From contig JAPDJF010000019.1 in the NCBI GenBank assembly GCA_029259185.1, forward strand, positions 1-48,251: a stretch of DNA of 48,251 bases. The letters are read 5' to 3'. Of this stretch, positions 1-6,496 are shown piece after piece. The stretch's first letter is position 1, and every line of letters begins with the position of its first letter. Source of the stretch: Hadesarchaea archaeon. Lineage in GTDB: Archaea; Hadarchaeota; Hadarchaeia; Hadarchaeales; WYZ-LMO6. A program made the position numbers and the translations under genes. The notes beneath the pieces are model-generated. The model worked only from the letters and a program-made list of their open reading frames with translations, made no database searches and was not told the DNA's origin.

Positions 1-105
1 GACAGGGATCGCATAGCTTGTGTGAACATCGCCAAACTCGAAGATGAAGGGCTGAGGTTCGGCCCGGATTGGTGGGGGATGATTGCGACCCCATCAGTTG
101 CGTAG
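1..105 (+). CDS. TnpB-like protein, C-terminal end (partial)
   Basis: An open frame enters from the left edge and stops at 103-105 after 34 codons. It begins with D-R-D-R-I-A-C-V-N-I-A, which resembles the conserved end of TnpB/IS1341-type RNA-guided nucleases, where a D-R-D-x-x-A-x-x-N-I motif follows the zinc finger. The stop codon lies directly against a terminal inverted repeat (106-127), so the frame is the 3' end of a mobile element. The partner repeat and a start of an ORF in the same orientation lie at the right edge of the window. Only the last few residues are visible, so the family call rests on one motif. Confidence 0.5.
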   Translation, partial: DRDRIACVNIAKLEDEGLRFGPDWWGMIATPSVA

Positions 106-127
106 CTCCCGATTACGCAACAGAACC
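106..127. repeat. Terminal inverted repeat of a mobile element (left copy)
   Basis: These 22 nt are the exact reverse complement of 48125-48146. Read outward-in the end begins GGTTCTGTTGC, which matches what I recall of the ends of IS6-family elements (for example IS257/IS431). The adjoining ORF fragments look TnpB-like rather than IS6-transposase-like, so the element may be mosaic. Confidence 0.8.
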
Positions 128-185
128 GGGATTGGTGGACTAGGAAACTCACATGCGGACGATGACAAAACCAAATCGTCTCCGA

Positions 186-1403
186 TCACTCATATTCTGG
201 CTTTATCAACAGAAAACCAGCCAGAGCGCAGAGCGTCCAGCTGAGCACCGAGAGTTTGAGGATCGTCTCGAAGGTAGACCATCCCTGATCCAGTGCCCAT
301 CCTATGGCGCAGGGTACGAGCGCACCCATGGCCCCAGCTATCGCCAAAATCGCCCCGATGGCTGGGATCATGAGATCCAAGGTCACGCCCGGAAGCTCCT
401 GAAGCTCGATCACCCACACGGGGATTATCACCGCCAACTGCAACAAAGCGAGCATTATCATCTCCAGCACGACCCCTATCCACATGCCCGAGAAAGGTAA
501 GGAGAGTGCCACGAAGGCGAAGAGCGGACCCAGGAGACCGGAAACCACGCACATGGTTCGTCTTCTCCCTTTCCCCTCTGCTACCGAGAGGAAGAGGGAG
601 GCCGCGAAGATTAACAGAAATGAGTTGATGGCGGCCGCGATGTAAAACGGCGTGGGGAAAGTCATCCGCTTGCTCATCACCGCAACATCCCACCTCCCCG
701 CCAAGGCAACGAACACGAAGGTGAAAACACCCAGGTAGGAGAGAAGCGTGTAGAGGATCAAAGAGGAGTACCATACCCCCCGGTTTTTCAACACCCTCAA
801 AGGAGAGGACGGGGGTGGGGCCCCTCCGTCCGGTGTGAAGGGGAGAGGCTCACCCTTAATCCACACACCCAAAGCACCCATGCCCACCACACCAAAGCAT
901 GCGGGCAGAACTTCCCAGCCCCCGAGTTCCTCAGACATGAGGGAACCGAAGAATGAGACGACGAGGACCCCCAGGACCATGGAGACGATGCCCATCACCA
1001 CCATAAAGTTCAGTCTCTCGATGAACCACTCCACCGCCAAGATGAGCATCAGCAAGGCAAGCCCTATACAGCAGAGACCCGCTAAGAGCCTCGAGAACCA
1101 CAGGATCCAGTAGGAGTGGGTAAACAATGGGACAAGACCCGAGAGGACAACTCCACCCATCAGGAAAGTGACGAGTGTGCCAAACCCCTCCCGGGTGATG
1201 AGCTTATCCGAACCGATCACCAAAGCACCCCCGAGCAAGGCGAAACCCACGAGTGATGCCCCCGCGAGGAGACCCATCCTTAGGGCACTCACCCCGAGCT
1301 CCTCCATCATCAACACGAAAACCGGGGATACGCTCCCCACTATCCCACCCGCTGCGAAAATGGAGACGCACATGGATAAGGCGTTCAGGTACCCCCGGTT
1401 CAT
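186..1403 (-). CDS. Major facilitator superfamily transporter
   Basis: A 405-aa very hydrophobic protein with about twelve predicted membrane helices in two halves separated by a central hydrophilic loop (about residues 180-205, rich in P and G). This is the usual size and layout of MFS secondary transporters. It keeps a short basic loop G-K-G-R-R-R-T in the second half, as expected between helices 8 and 9 of the fold. The ATG at 1403 faces a divergently transcribed SCP2-like gene with 63 bp between them. No substrate can be assigned: there is no neighbouring pathway gene on the same strand, and the left neighbour is a mobile element. Confidence 0.75.
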   Translation of the reverse strand: MNRGYLNALSMCVSIFAAGGIVGSVSPVFVLMMEELGVSALRMGLLAGASLVGFALLGGALVIGSDKLITREGFGTLVTFLMGGVVLSGLVPLFTHSYWILWFSRLLAGLCCIGLALLMLILAVEWFIERLNFMVVMGIVSMVLGVLVVSFFGSLMSEELGGWEVLPACFGVVGMGALGVWIKGEPLPFTPDGGAPPPSSPLRVLKNRGVWYSSLILYTLLSYLGVFTFVFVALAGRWDVAVMSKRMTFPTPFYIAAAINSFLLIFAASLFLSVAEGKGRRRTMCVVSGLLGPLFAFVALSLPFSGMWIGVVLEMIMLALLQLAVIIPVWVIELQELPGVTLDLMIPAIGAILAIAGAMGALVPCAIGWALDQGWSTFETILKLSVLSWTLCALAGFLLIKPEYE

Positions 1404-1431
1404 TTCGCTTTAAACCAGTGCGGGGGATTAG

Positions 1432-1442
1432 TTAAACTTTAT
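1432..1442 (+). promoter_or_regulatory. Probable TATA box for the SCP2-like gene at 1467
   Basis: The AT-rich stretch AACTTTATC lies about 27 nt before the ATG at 1467, the archaeal TATA-to-start spacing. This implies a leaderless or nearly leaderless transcript and argues against the upstream GTG at 1446. Confidence 0.45.
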
Positions 1443-1466
1443 CGGGTGATCGGAGAATCTTTTGAG

Positions 1467-2033
1467 ATGAGCGAGGACCTGAAAAGCATGGTGGAGAGTG
1501 CTCTCGCACTATCTCAAGAAGAGCTGAAATCTAGCCTGCCATTCCTTATGGACGCCATCAAAGGATTCGGGGCTAAGGAGATGATAAAGACCATCCCCGA
1601 CTTCATCCCGCGGATGATGCAAAAGATAGAATTGCTCGACCTCCCCAAGTTCGTCAGGGAAGCGCCAGAAGGTACGGCTAAATTCTTGGATGTCCTGTGG
1701 GAGGGTGCCCGGTTCATGGCCCAAGAAGATCCCGAACTCACCGAAAAGTTAAAGGAGATAGGGTTCGTGCGGGTGAATTTCGAGGCTACGGACTCGCCCA
1801 TGAAAGGTCATTTCAAGATAGAGGGCGGAAAACTCTCAGGAGGGGGAAAACCGGTGATGCTCGCCGACCTCACCATCGAGGCCCCCACCGACACCTTGGT
1901 TGGATTGCTCACAGGCAGAGTGGATCCCGTGTGGGGCGCCCTGAAAGGAGAGTACAAGGTGAAGGGGAAGGTCTCTACCGCGATGAAGCTCGCCCCCCTC
2001 ATGAAACGTCTGCCCAGGATATTCAGGGGATGA
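1467..2033 (+). CDS. SCP2-like sterol/lipid carrier domain protein
   Basis: A 188-aa protein. The N-terminal half is helical (about residues 1-95). The C-terminal half has the SCP2-type pattern of short beta strands ending in a helix: a glycine-rich strand pair, then A-D-L-T-I-E-A-P-T-D-T, a V-D-P-V-W-G-A segment and a G-K-V-S-T-A-M-K-L final helix. SCP2 domains bind lipids or acyl-CoAs. A second SCP2-like gene follows at 2414 and an acyl-CoA synthetase converges from 2953, which fits a role in acyl-CoA handling. I chose the ATG at 1467 over the in-frame GTG at 1446 because of the TATA spacing and an upstream GGAG. Confidence 0.65.
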   Translation: MSEDLKSMVESALALSQEELKSSLPFLMDAIKGFGAKEMIKTIPDFIPRMMQKIELLDLPKFVREAPEGTAKFLDVLWEGARFMAQEDPELTEKLKEIGFVRVNFEATDSPMKGHFKIEGGKLSGGGKPVMLADLTIEAPTDTLVGLLTGRVDPVWGALKGEYKVKGKVSTAMKLAPLMKRLPRIFRG

Positions 2034-2039
2034 ATCGCT

Positions 2040-2058
2040 GGGCTTTGCAAAAAAGCCC
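2040..2058 (+). terminator. Hairpin just after the SCP2-like gene
   Basis: GGGCTTT, a five-base loop, then AAAGCCC form a perfect 7-bp stem six bases after the stop codon. No long T-run follows, so it may end or protect the transcript, or be the first helix of the structured region that follows. Confidence 0.4.
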
Positions 2059-2059
2059 T

Positions 2060-2345
2060 GAGGCCAATTTCCGTGCTTGGGGGCTCGGGGTCCCCTAAGG
2101 GCCGAAAGCCCTACGGCCCAGGCCCTTGAGAAGGATTACCGGACTCTGAGAGAGCAAACGAGGCTGCCCTCTTACTACTGCCGTGCTTGGCTTGGAAGGC
2201 TGGCGATGGGCGGAGGGTTTCCTTCAAGCTCGTCGACACGGCTTGGATCGGAGGCCGTAGGGTTCAGCCCTTATCGCTTGGAGGCCAACCTCAACCACGA
2301 TCTTTTGGATCCATTTGCTTTTGCAGTATTTTTGTGCGAAGCGTA
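2060..2345 (+). ncRNA. Candidate structured RNA region, family unknown
   Basis: The 380-bp gap between two SCP2-like genes is G+C-rich and has no convincing reading frame. It contains local hairpins (for example GGGC-CGAAA-GCCC near 2098-2110) and a perfect 10-bp long-range pairing of 2109-2118 with 2253-2262. The decamer CCGTGCTTGG occurs twice. I looked for tRNA T-arms, the SRP helix-8 signature and RNase P core motifs and did not find them. It could also be a decayed mobile element. The strand is a guess based on flanking genes; the last 50 bases before 2400 turn AT-rich and hold the promoter of the next gene. Confidence 0.3.
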
Positions 2346-2358
2346 TTTGCTGAAAACG

Positions 2359-2406
2359 TTTATTAGCCCCAATACAAAATTCAAAACAGCGAAAAAAAAG
2401 GAGGTA
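2359..2406 (+). promoter_or_regulatory. TATA box and strong ribosome binding site for 2414
   Basis: GTTTATTA at 2359-2366 is a TATA-like box. AAGGAGGT at about 2398-2405 is a near-perfect Shine-Dalgarno sequence 8 nt before the GTG at 2414, which fixes that start. This gene therefore has a leader of about 25 nt, unlike the leaderless starts elsewhere in the window. Confidence 0.6.
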
Positions 2407-2413
2407 GATTTCG

Positions 2414-2911
2414 GTGGTAGGATTCCCGACACCTGAGTGGCTTGAGGAGTATGTCAAAAAACTCAACGAGAGCAAGGAGCTTGAGGAGGCCGGAAAGGGA
2501 TGGGGCGTCGGCTGGAACGGGGATTTCATCTTCCAGATAGACGACCTGCCCGTGGAGAAGATCGAAAGCCTGCCCGAGGGTGACCTGAAGAAGCACATGA
2601 AGGAACTGTTGGAAAAGTACGCCGTTGGAAAGACCGTCTACACATACATAGGGCTAAAGGATGGGAAGTGCACGGGAGCACGCATCGTCAAGGATCCGAA
2701 CGAGGTGCAAGCCGGGTTCAAACTTATAGGAAGCTACGACAGCTGGAAGAAACTCGCCAAAGGAGAGGCTGACGCCACCAAGCTAGTGCTCACCGGAAAG
2801 ATGAAGCTGCAGGGGGACATGAGCAAGATAATGCGGTATATCAAGGCCACCCAGCTGATGGGCAAGATAGCCTCCCAGGTCCCAACGGAGTTCTTGGACG
2901 AGATGGTCTGA
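2414..2911 (+). CDS. SCP2-like lipid carrier protein
   Basis: A 165-aa protein starting at a GTG with a strong Shine-Dalgarno sequence. The fold pattern matches single-domain SCP2 proteins: an N-terminal helix, a strand with G-W-N-G-D-F-I-F-Q-I, a central helix, a strand Y-T-Y-I-G-L-K-D-G-K, then G-S-Y-D-S-W-K-K-L-A-K-G-E-A-D, K-L-V-L-T-G-K-M-K-L-Q-G-D-M and a C-terminal helix. The S-Y-D-x-W-x-x-L-x-x-G-x-x-D and G-K-x-x-x-x-G-D elements are typical of this family. It converges with an acyl-CoA synthetase at 2953 and is likely part of the same lipid or fatty-acid metabolism. Confidence 0.75.
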   Translation: MVGFPTPEWLEEYVKKLNESKELEEAGKGWGVGWNGDFIFQIDDLPVEKIESLPEGDLKKHMKELLEKYAVGKTVYTYIGLKDGKCTGARIVKDPNEVQAGFKLIGSYDSWKKLAKGEADATKLVLTGKMKLQGDMSKIMRYIKATQLMGKIASQVPTEFLDEMV

Positions 2912-2919
2912 AAATTCAA

Positions 2920-2938
2920 AACTTCTTTTTCTTTTTTC
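2920..2938 (+). terminator. T-rich terminator after the SCP2-like gene
   Basis: CTTCTTTTTCTTTTTT immediately follows the stop at 2911. Oligo-T tracts are the usual archaeal termination signal. Confidence 0.55.
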
Positions 2939-2952
2939 CACCTTTTGAAAAG

Positions 2953-4671
2953 CTAGAGTAGACCAGCCTTCTTCATCTTCTCTATTTCTTCCTCGCGGAG
3001 CTTCCGCTTGAATACCTTCTCCGTTACCGTCAACGGGAGTTCCTTCCTGAATTCCACGAACTTCGGAACCGCATACGGGGGAAGCCTCTCCCTACAATGC
3101 CTGATGAGATCCTCTTCTAATTCCTTGCTGGGCTCGTAACCTTCCTTGAGCTGGATGAAGATCTTCACGCGCTCGCTCCCCGGACGCTCTGGATCCGGAA
3201 CCCCTATCGTCGCGGCATTTGCAACGGCCGGATGCTCGAACAACACGTCGTCCACCACCCGCCCATAGACCTTAAGCCCCGAAACGTTGATCATGTCCTT
3301 GGTTCGATCCACTATGTAGAAGTAGCCATCTTCATCCATCTTCGCCACATCGCCTGTGTAGAGCCATCCATCCCTCAAGCCATCTCCCGGATTGGGCCAG
3401 TATCCCTTCATCACCTGGGGACCTTTGATTATCATTTCGCCCGGTTCTCCCACCGGCATCTCTTTCGTCCCGGTTTCGATATCCACTATCTTGACTTCGG
3501 TGTCGGGTACGGGTATCCCTATGGACCCGACCTTCACGGGTAAACCCAAATCCAGTCCCACCCCCTTGAGGATGGCGACGAAGTTAGAGTGGGTCACAGG
3601 ACTCGTCTCCGAGAGTCCGTACCCCTCACTGACCAATACACCAGCTTTCTCCTCGTACTTCTTCGAAATCTCCGGGGGCAAGGCCGCCGCCCCGCTGAAC
3701 GGGACGCATCCACGGAGCTCCGACAGGTCCACGTTCTTCTCCTGCATCAATCGCATAAACTGCGTTGGAACCCCGGGCATGAAAAGTGGATGATACTTCA
3801 CCAAGAGCTCGTAAATCATCCTAGAATCCCTAGCATCTGGAACGAGGAGAAGGCATCCTGCCCAGTTTATAGCCATGTTCATCGCGCAGGTGAAACCGTA
3901 TATGTGGAAAAATGGCAGGCACCCCATCACCGAAAAGTTTCCTTTGTTCGGCTCCAGCATGCCAGCCGCCGTGGGACCGAAAGTTTGGATGATGTTGGTG
4001 GTCAGGTTATAGTGGGTGAGCATCACCCCTTTGGGTACTCCGGTGGTTCCTCCGGTGAAGAACAGCAGGGCCACATCCTCTTTGGGGTTCAGCTCGAGCG
4101 CGGGAGGATCGGGCTCGGATTCGGCTATGAGCTTCCGCAGCTGGATAGCCCCAGGCACGTCCTTCAGCTCAGGCTCCTTGGCGGAGTAGTCCCTCAACGA
4201 AGACACTACGATGTGCTCGAGCTTGGTGCCCTCCTTTATCGATTTTACTTCTTCGAGTCGGGTATCTCCCATCAACATCACCTTCGCACCTGATTTCTGG
4301 AGTTCGTACTCCAGTTCCGGGAGGGGGAGGAGGGGGCTGAAGAGGGATACCGTAGCTCCGGCCTTCAGGGCTCCGTATACGCTTATGATGAACTGGGGAG
4401 AGTTTGGAAACTGAACCCCAACCACATCACCTTTCTTCACGCCCAAGCGTTTGCTCAAGGCCGTAGCCAAACGATCCACTAGAGATTTGATCTCCGCATA
4501 CGTGTATTCCTTCTCCAAGTAAACGCACGCTTTGCTCTGAGGGCACTCGCGTGCAGCCTTGTCGATTAGCTCGAAAAGAGGGATTTCGGGGTACTCGAAT
4601 TCATACGGTAAACCAGCTTCCTCGTAAACTCTCAACCAAGGCTTATCACTGTAGCTCAAAGGCTTACTCAT
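2953..4671 (-). CDS. Long-chain fatty-acid-CoA ligase (acyl-CoA synthetase)
   Basis: A 572-aa adenylate-forming enzyme that activates a carboxylic acid to its CoA thioester through an acyl-AMP. The diagnostic motifs are present: the ATP loop F-F-T-G-G-T-T-G-V-P-K-G near residues 204-214, G-Y-G-L-S-E-T-S, the ribose-binding aspartate in L-Y-T-G-D-V, the hinge after D-R-T-K-D-M-I-N-V-S-G, and the C-terminal T-E-K-V-F-K-R-K-L with the catalytic lysine. Length and the full C-terminal lid argue for a working enzyme. It is divergent from the pilin at 4737 and convergent with the SCP2-like gene. Together with 45984 and 46879 it suggests fatty-acid beta-oxidation. The exact chain length is not decided by the sequence. 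Confidence 0.88.
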   Translation of the reverse strand: MSKPLSYSDKPWLRVYEEAGLPYEFEYPEIPLFELIDKAARECPQSKACVYLEKEYTYAEIKSLVDRLATALSKRLGVKKGDVVGVQFPNSPQFIISVYGALKAGATVSLFSPLLPLPELEYELQKSGAKVMLMGDTRLEEVKSIKEGTKLEHIVVSSLRDYSAKEPELKDVPGAIQLRKLIAESEPDPPALELNPKEDVALLFFTGGTTGVPKGVMLTHYNLTTNIIQTFGPTAAGMLEPNKGNFSVMGCLPFFHIYGFTCAMNMAINWAGCLLLVPDARDSRMIYELLVKYHPLFMPGVPTQFMRLMQEKNVDLSELRGCVPFSGAAALPPEISKKYEEKAGVLVSEGYGLSETSPVTHSNFVAILKGVGLDLGLPVKVGSIGIPVPDTEVKIVDIETGTKEMPVGEPGEMIIKGPQVMKGYWPNPGDGLRDGWLYTGDVAKMDEDGYFYIVDRTKDMINVSGLKVYGRVVDDVLFEHPAVANAATIGVPDPERPGSERVKIFIQLKEGYEPSKELEEDLIRHCRERLPPYAVPKFVEFRKELPLTVTEKVFKRKLREEEIEKMKKAGLL

Positions 4672-4736
4672 CTAATAACTGCTCCCCTCCCCATTAAAAA
4701 ACCTTCTAATCAAATGAGTAGTAGGGATGATGGAGA

Positions 4737-5774
4737 ATGCCCGAACTGCGACTTTTGAGGGACAAAAAAGGCGTTTCACCCATGATCGCAGAGATCATTC
4801 TCATCGCGATAGTTTTCCTCATCGCTAGCGCGGTGATCGTGGTCCTCGGCCGAACCGAGGTCTCGGGGAAGAGCATAAACGTTACCCTCGGAGTCGACGG
4901 CTTCGTGCACGGGAGCAATCGGCTCACCATCACCTCGCTTGGGAAAGACGTGATCCCGGATGCTTTCCTGGTTGGCGAGGAAAGCTTTGAGTGGAAGAAC
5001 CTCATCGTAAAGAAGACCGGAAGGGAGGTCGAACCTCTCGACGCTCACTTCAACGGTCGCCCGGTCGCTGCCCTCTCCCACCTCATCTATGAAGATATGG
5101 AATCCCCGCCCCAGGGAACGCTCAAGGGAAACGCCGTTTACGACTCATCGAACAAATGGGTGAGGCTCACGGAAGCCCAGAACGATCTCAACGGCGAGCT
5201 TGAGTACGTCCTCAGCCCCCCTCCAGCGAGCTTCGTGGCGGAGTTCCAGTTCTGGAGTGGGGGCGGCACTGGGGCTGACGCGGTTTGGTTCTACGCGTAC
5301 TGCACGAGCACCCCCACCACCGAAGAAGTGGCGGCCGGAGGGTACCACTTCGTGTTCGATGAGTATAATGAAGACAATGAAATCCAGCTGTGGTACAACG
5401 GCATCTCCATTGAGAACGCGAGCCAGAGCAACCTCGATGATTCGAACTGGCACGACGCAAAGGTAGTCTTCGACGGGTACGCCATAGAGATATACTTTGA
5501 CAACGAGCTGAAGTTGAGGTATATGGACTTCGATGCCCCCTCACGCAAAAACGGCACCCTCTTCGGATGGGGTGCGCGAACGGGGGGGCTTAACAACGAA
5601 CACAGGATTAGATCGCTCAAGGTTAGAAGTATTCCCTTCCAACCTGTGGGGGTGGATTTCTCACCCGGGGACATACTGGAGTTCGAGTTCAAAGACCCGC
5701 TGGTCGTCGGTGATGCGATCACCATTCACTACGTTCCGGAGGAGAAGCTACTCTACATGAACGACATAAGTTGA
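4737..5774 (+). CDS. Type IV pilin with an inserted LamG-like domain
   Basis: A 345-aa pilin-like surface protein. Residues 10-37 hold the archaeal prepilin signal (K-K-G-V-S-P-M-I-A-E) and a hydrophobic helix. The common pilin module of this window starts at about residue 60 (L-T-I-T-S-L-G-K-D ... D-A-F ... W-K-N-L) and is interrupted after about residue 114. Residues 115-303 form a LamG/concanavalin-like domain (L-I-Y-E-D-M-E-S at its start, G-G-Y-H-F-V-F-D-E-Y, N-W-H-D, G-W-G-A-R-T). The module then resumes with V-D-F-S-P-G-D and ends V-G-D-A-I-T-I-H-Y-V-P. A related LamG-like domain occurs in the protein at 30900. LamG domains usually bind carbohydrate or protein ligands, so an adhesin role is likely. 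An upstream GGAG supports the ATG at 4737. Confidence 0.75.
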   Translation: MPELRLLRDKKGVSPMIAEIILIAIVFLIASAVIVVLGRTEVSGKSINVTLGVDGFVHGSNRLTITSLGKDVIPDAFLVGEESFEWKNLIVKKTGREVEPLDAHFNGRPVAALSHLIYEDMESPPQGTLKGNAVYDSSNKWVRLTEAQNDLNGELEYVLSPPPASFVAEFQFWSGGGTGADAVWFYAYCTSTPTTEEVAAGGYHFVFDEYNEDNEIQLWYNGISIENASQSNLDDSNWHDAKVVFDGYAIEIYFDNELKLRYMDFDAPSRKNGTLFGWGARTGGLNNEHRIRSLKVRSIPFQPVGVDFSPGDILEFEFKDPLVVGDAITIHYVPEEKLLYMNDIS

Positions 5775-5811
5775 GGTGTTCCTGGAGAAAATCGAGCAGA
5801 AGTTCGGCTAA

Positions 5812-5858
5812 ACCTTTTTAAAGAAACAGACCTAACTTTAACAAAAAGGGAGGTTGAT
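5812..5858 (+). promoter_or_regulatory. TATA box and Shine-Dalgarno for the pilin at 5864
   Basis: CTTTTTAAAG (about 5812-5821) is a TATA-like element, and GGGAGGT lies about 10 nt before the ATG at 5864. A separate promoter suggests this pilin is expressed independently of the LamG pilin upstream. Confidence 0.5.
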
Positions 5859-5863
5859 AGGGA

Positions 5864-6382
5864 ATGGATAGCAAGGGTGTGTCCCCAATGATTGCTACCA
5901 TAGTGCTGATAGCCATAGTGTTCGCGGTGGCTGCGATCCTGGCACTATCGTTGGCTTCAGCGCCTCAGCCGGAAGTTATCTTCGGAGGGCAACTTGCAAT
6001 GGAGAACATCGAGAACGGAAGAGATGTCATTACCATCAAGCACGTGTACGGTGATCGAGCTAACGACGCATTGAAAGCTGTCAAGGTAGGAGGAACTCAT
6101 CCTAATGAGACTGACAACTATTGGGACTGGAAAAACCTTGAACTTAGGATCAACGGAGTTGTGGTCTCCCATACCGCAGACCAAGGGATAATTCAAGTTA
6201 TATCGGAGGGGAAGATAGAGAATGTCAATAGCAGTGCTGTATATGATGGTGACACGATATCTCTGATAGTGGGTGACAAAATCGTGGTAAAGCTCTCCAG
6301 TCCGCTCACGATAGGGGACAAGGTATTGCTCAAGTGGGTTCCGAAGAACCAGAGCTTGGTGGAGAAAGAAGTCACGTTCTGA
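5864..6382 (+). CDS. Archaeal type IV pilin
   Basis: A 172-aa protein beginning M-D-S-K-G-V-S-P-M-I-A-T, a classical archaeal prepilin-peptidase site, followed by a hydrophobic helix to about residue 33 that would pack in the pilus core. The rest is the beta-rich module common to the pilins here: I-K-H-V-Y-G-D-R-A-N-D-A, then W-K-N-L-E-L-R-I-N-G-V, V-G-D-K-I and I-G-D-K-V-L-L-K-W-V-P. It has no inserted domain, has its own promoter and is followed by an oligo-T terminator. It is a good candidate for the main structural pilin, next to the convergent motor genes flaJ/flaI. No prepilin peptidase gene is in the window. Confidence 0.8.
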   Translation: MDSKGVSPMIATIVLIAIVFAVAAILALSLASAPQPEVIFGGQLAMENIENGRDVITIKHVYGDRANDALKAVKVGGTHPNETDNYWDWKNLELRINGVVVSHTADQGIIQVISEGKIENVNSSAVYDGDTISLIVGDKIVVKLSSPLTIGDKVLLKWVPKNQSLVEKEVTF

Positions 6383-6388
6383 GGGGAA

Positions 6389-6412
6389 GCTTTTTTTTAC
6401 TTTTTACTTACT
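6389..6412 (+). terminator. Oligo-T terminator after the pilin
   Basis: A run of eight T at 6391-6398 followed by further T-rich sequence starts eight bases after the stop codon. Confidence 0.6.
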
Positions 6413-6473
6413 ATTTTCTTAGCATATTTGCTAAACAGCTAAGACTCGTCCTGCACACCTAAATAAGAATCCC

Positions 6474-6492
6474 TTGGGGGTTGGACCCCCAA
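6474..6492 (-). terminator. Perfect hairpin after the flaJ-like gene
   Basis: TTGGGGGT, a three-base loop and ACCCCCAA form a perfect 8-bp stem just downstream of the stop of the minus-strand flaJ-like gene (6497). It lies between two convergent genes. Confidence 0.5.
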
Positions 6493-6496
6493 CAAC

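Noticed and set aside
153..500. 115-aa frame on the plus strand near the left edge
   Set aside because: It lies antisense to the MFS transporter, has no conserved features and is a composition effect of the opposite-strand gene.
2040..2345. SRP RNA, RNase P RNA or tRNA in the 2034-2413 gap
   Set aside because: I looked for the SRP helix-8 loop, RNase P conserved core and tRNA T-arm on both strands and found no convincing match.
2077..2436. 119-aa plus-strand frame between the SCP2-like genes
   Set aside because: It runs through the structured, G+C-rich stretch and over the Shine-Dalgarno and start of the next gene; its sequence is not protein-like.
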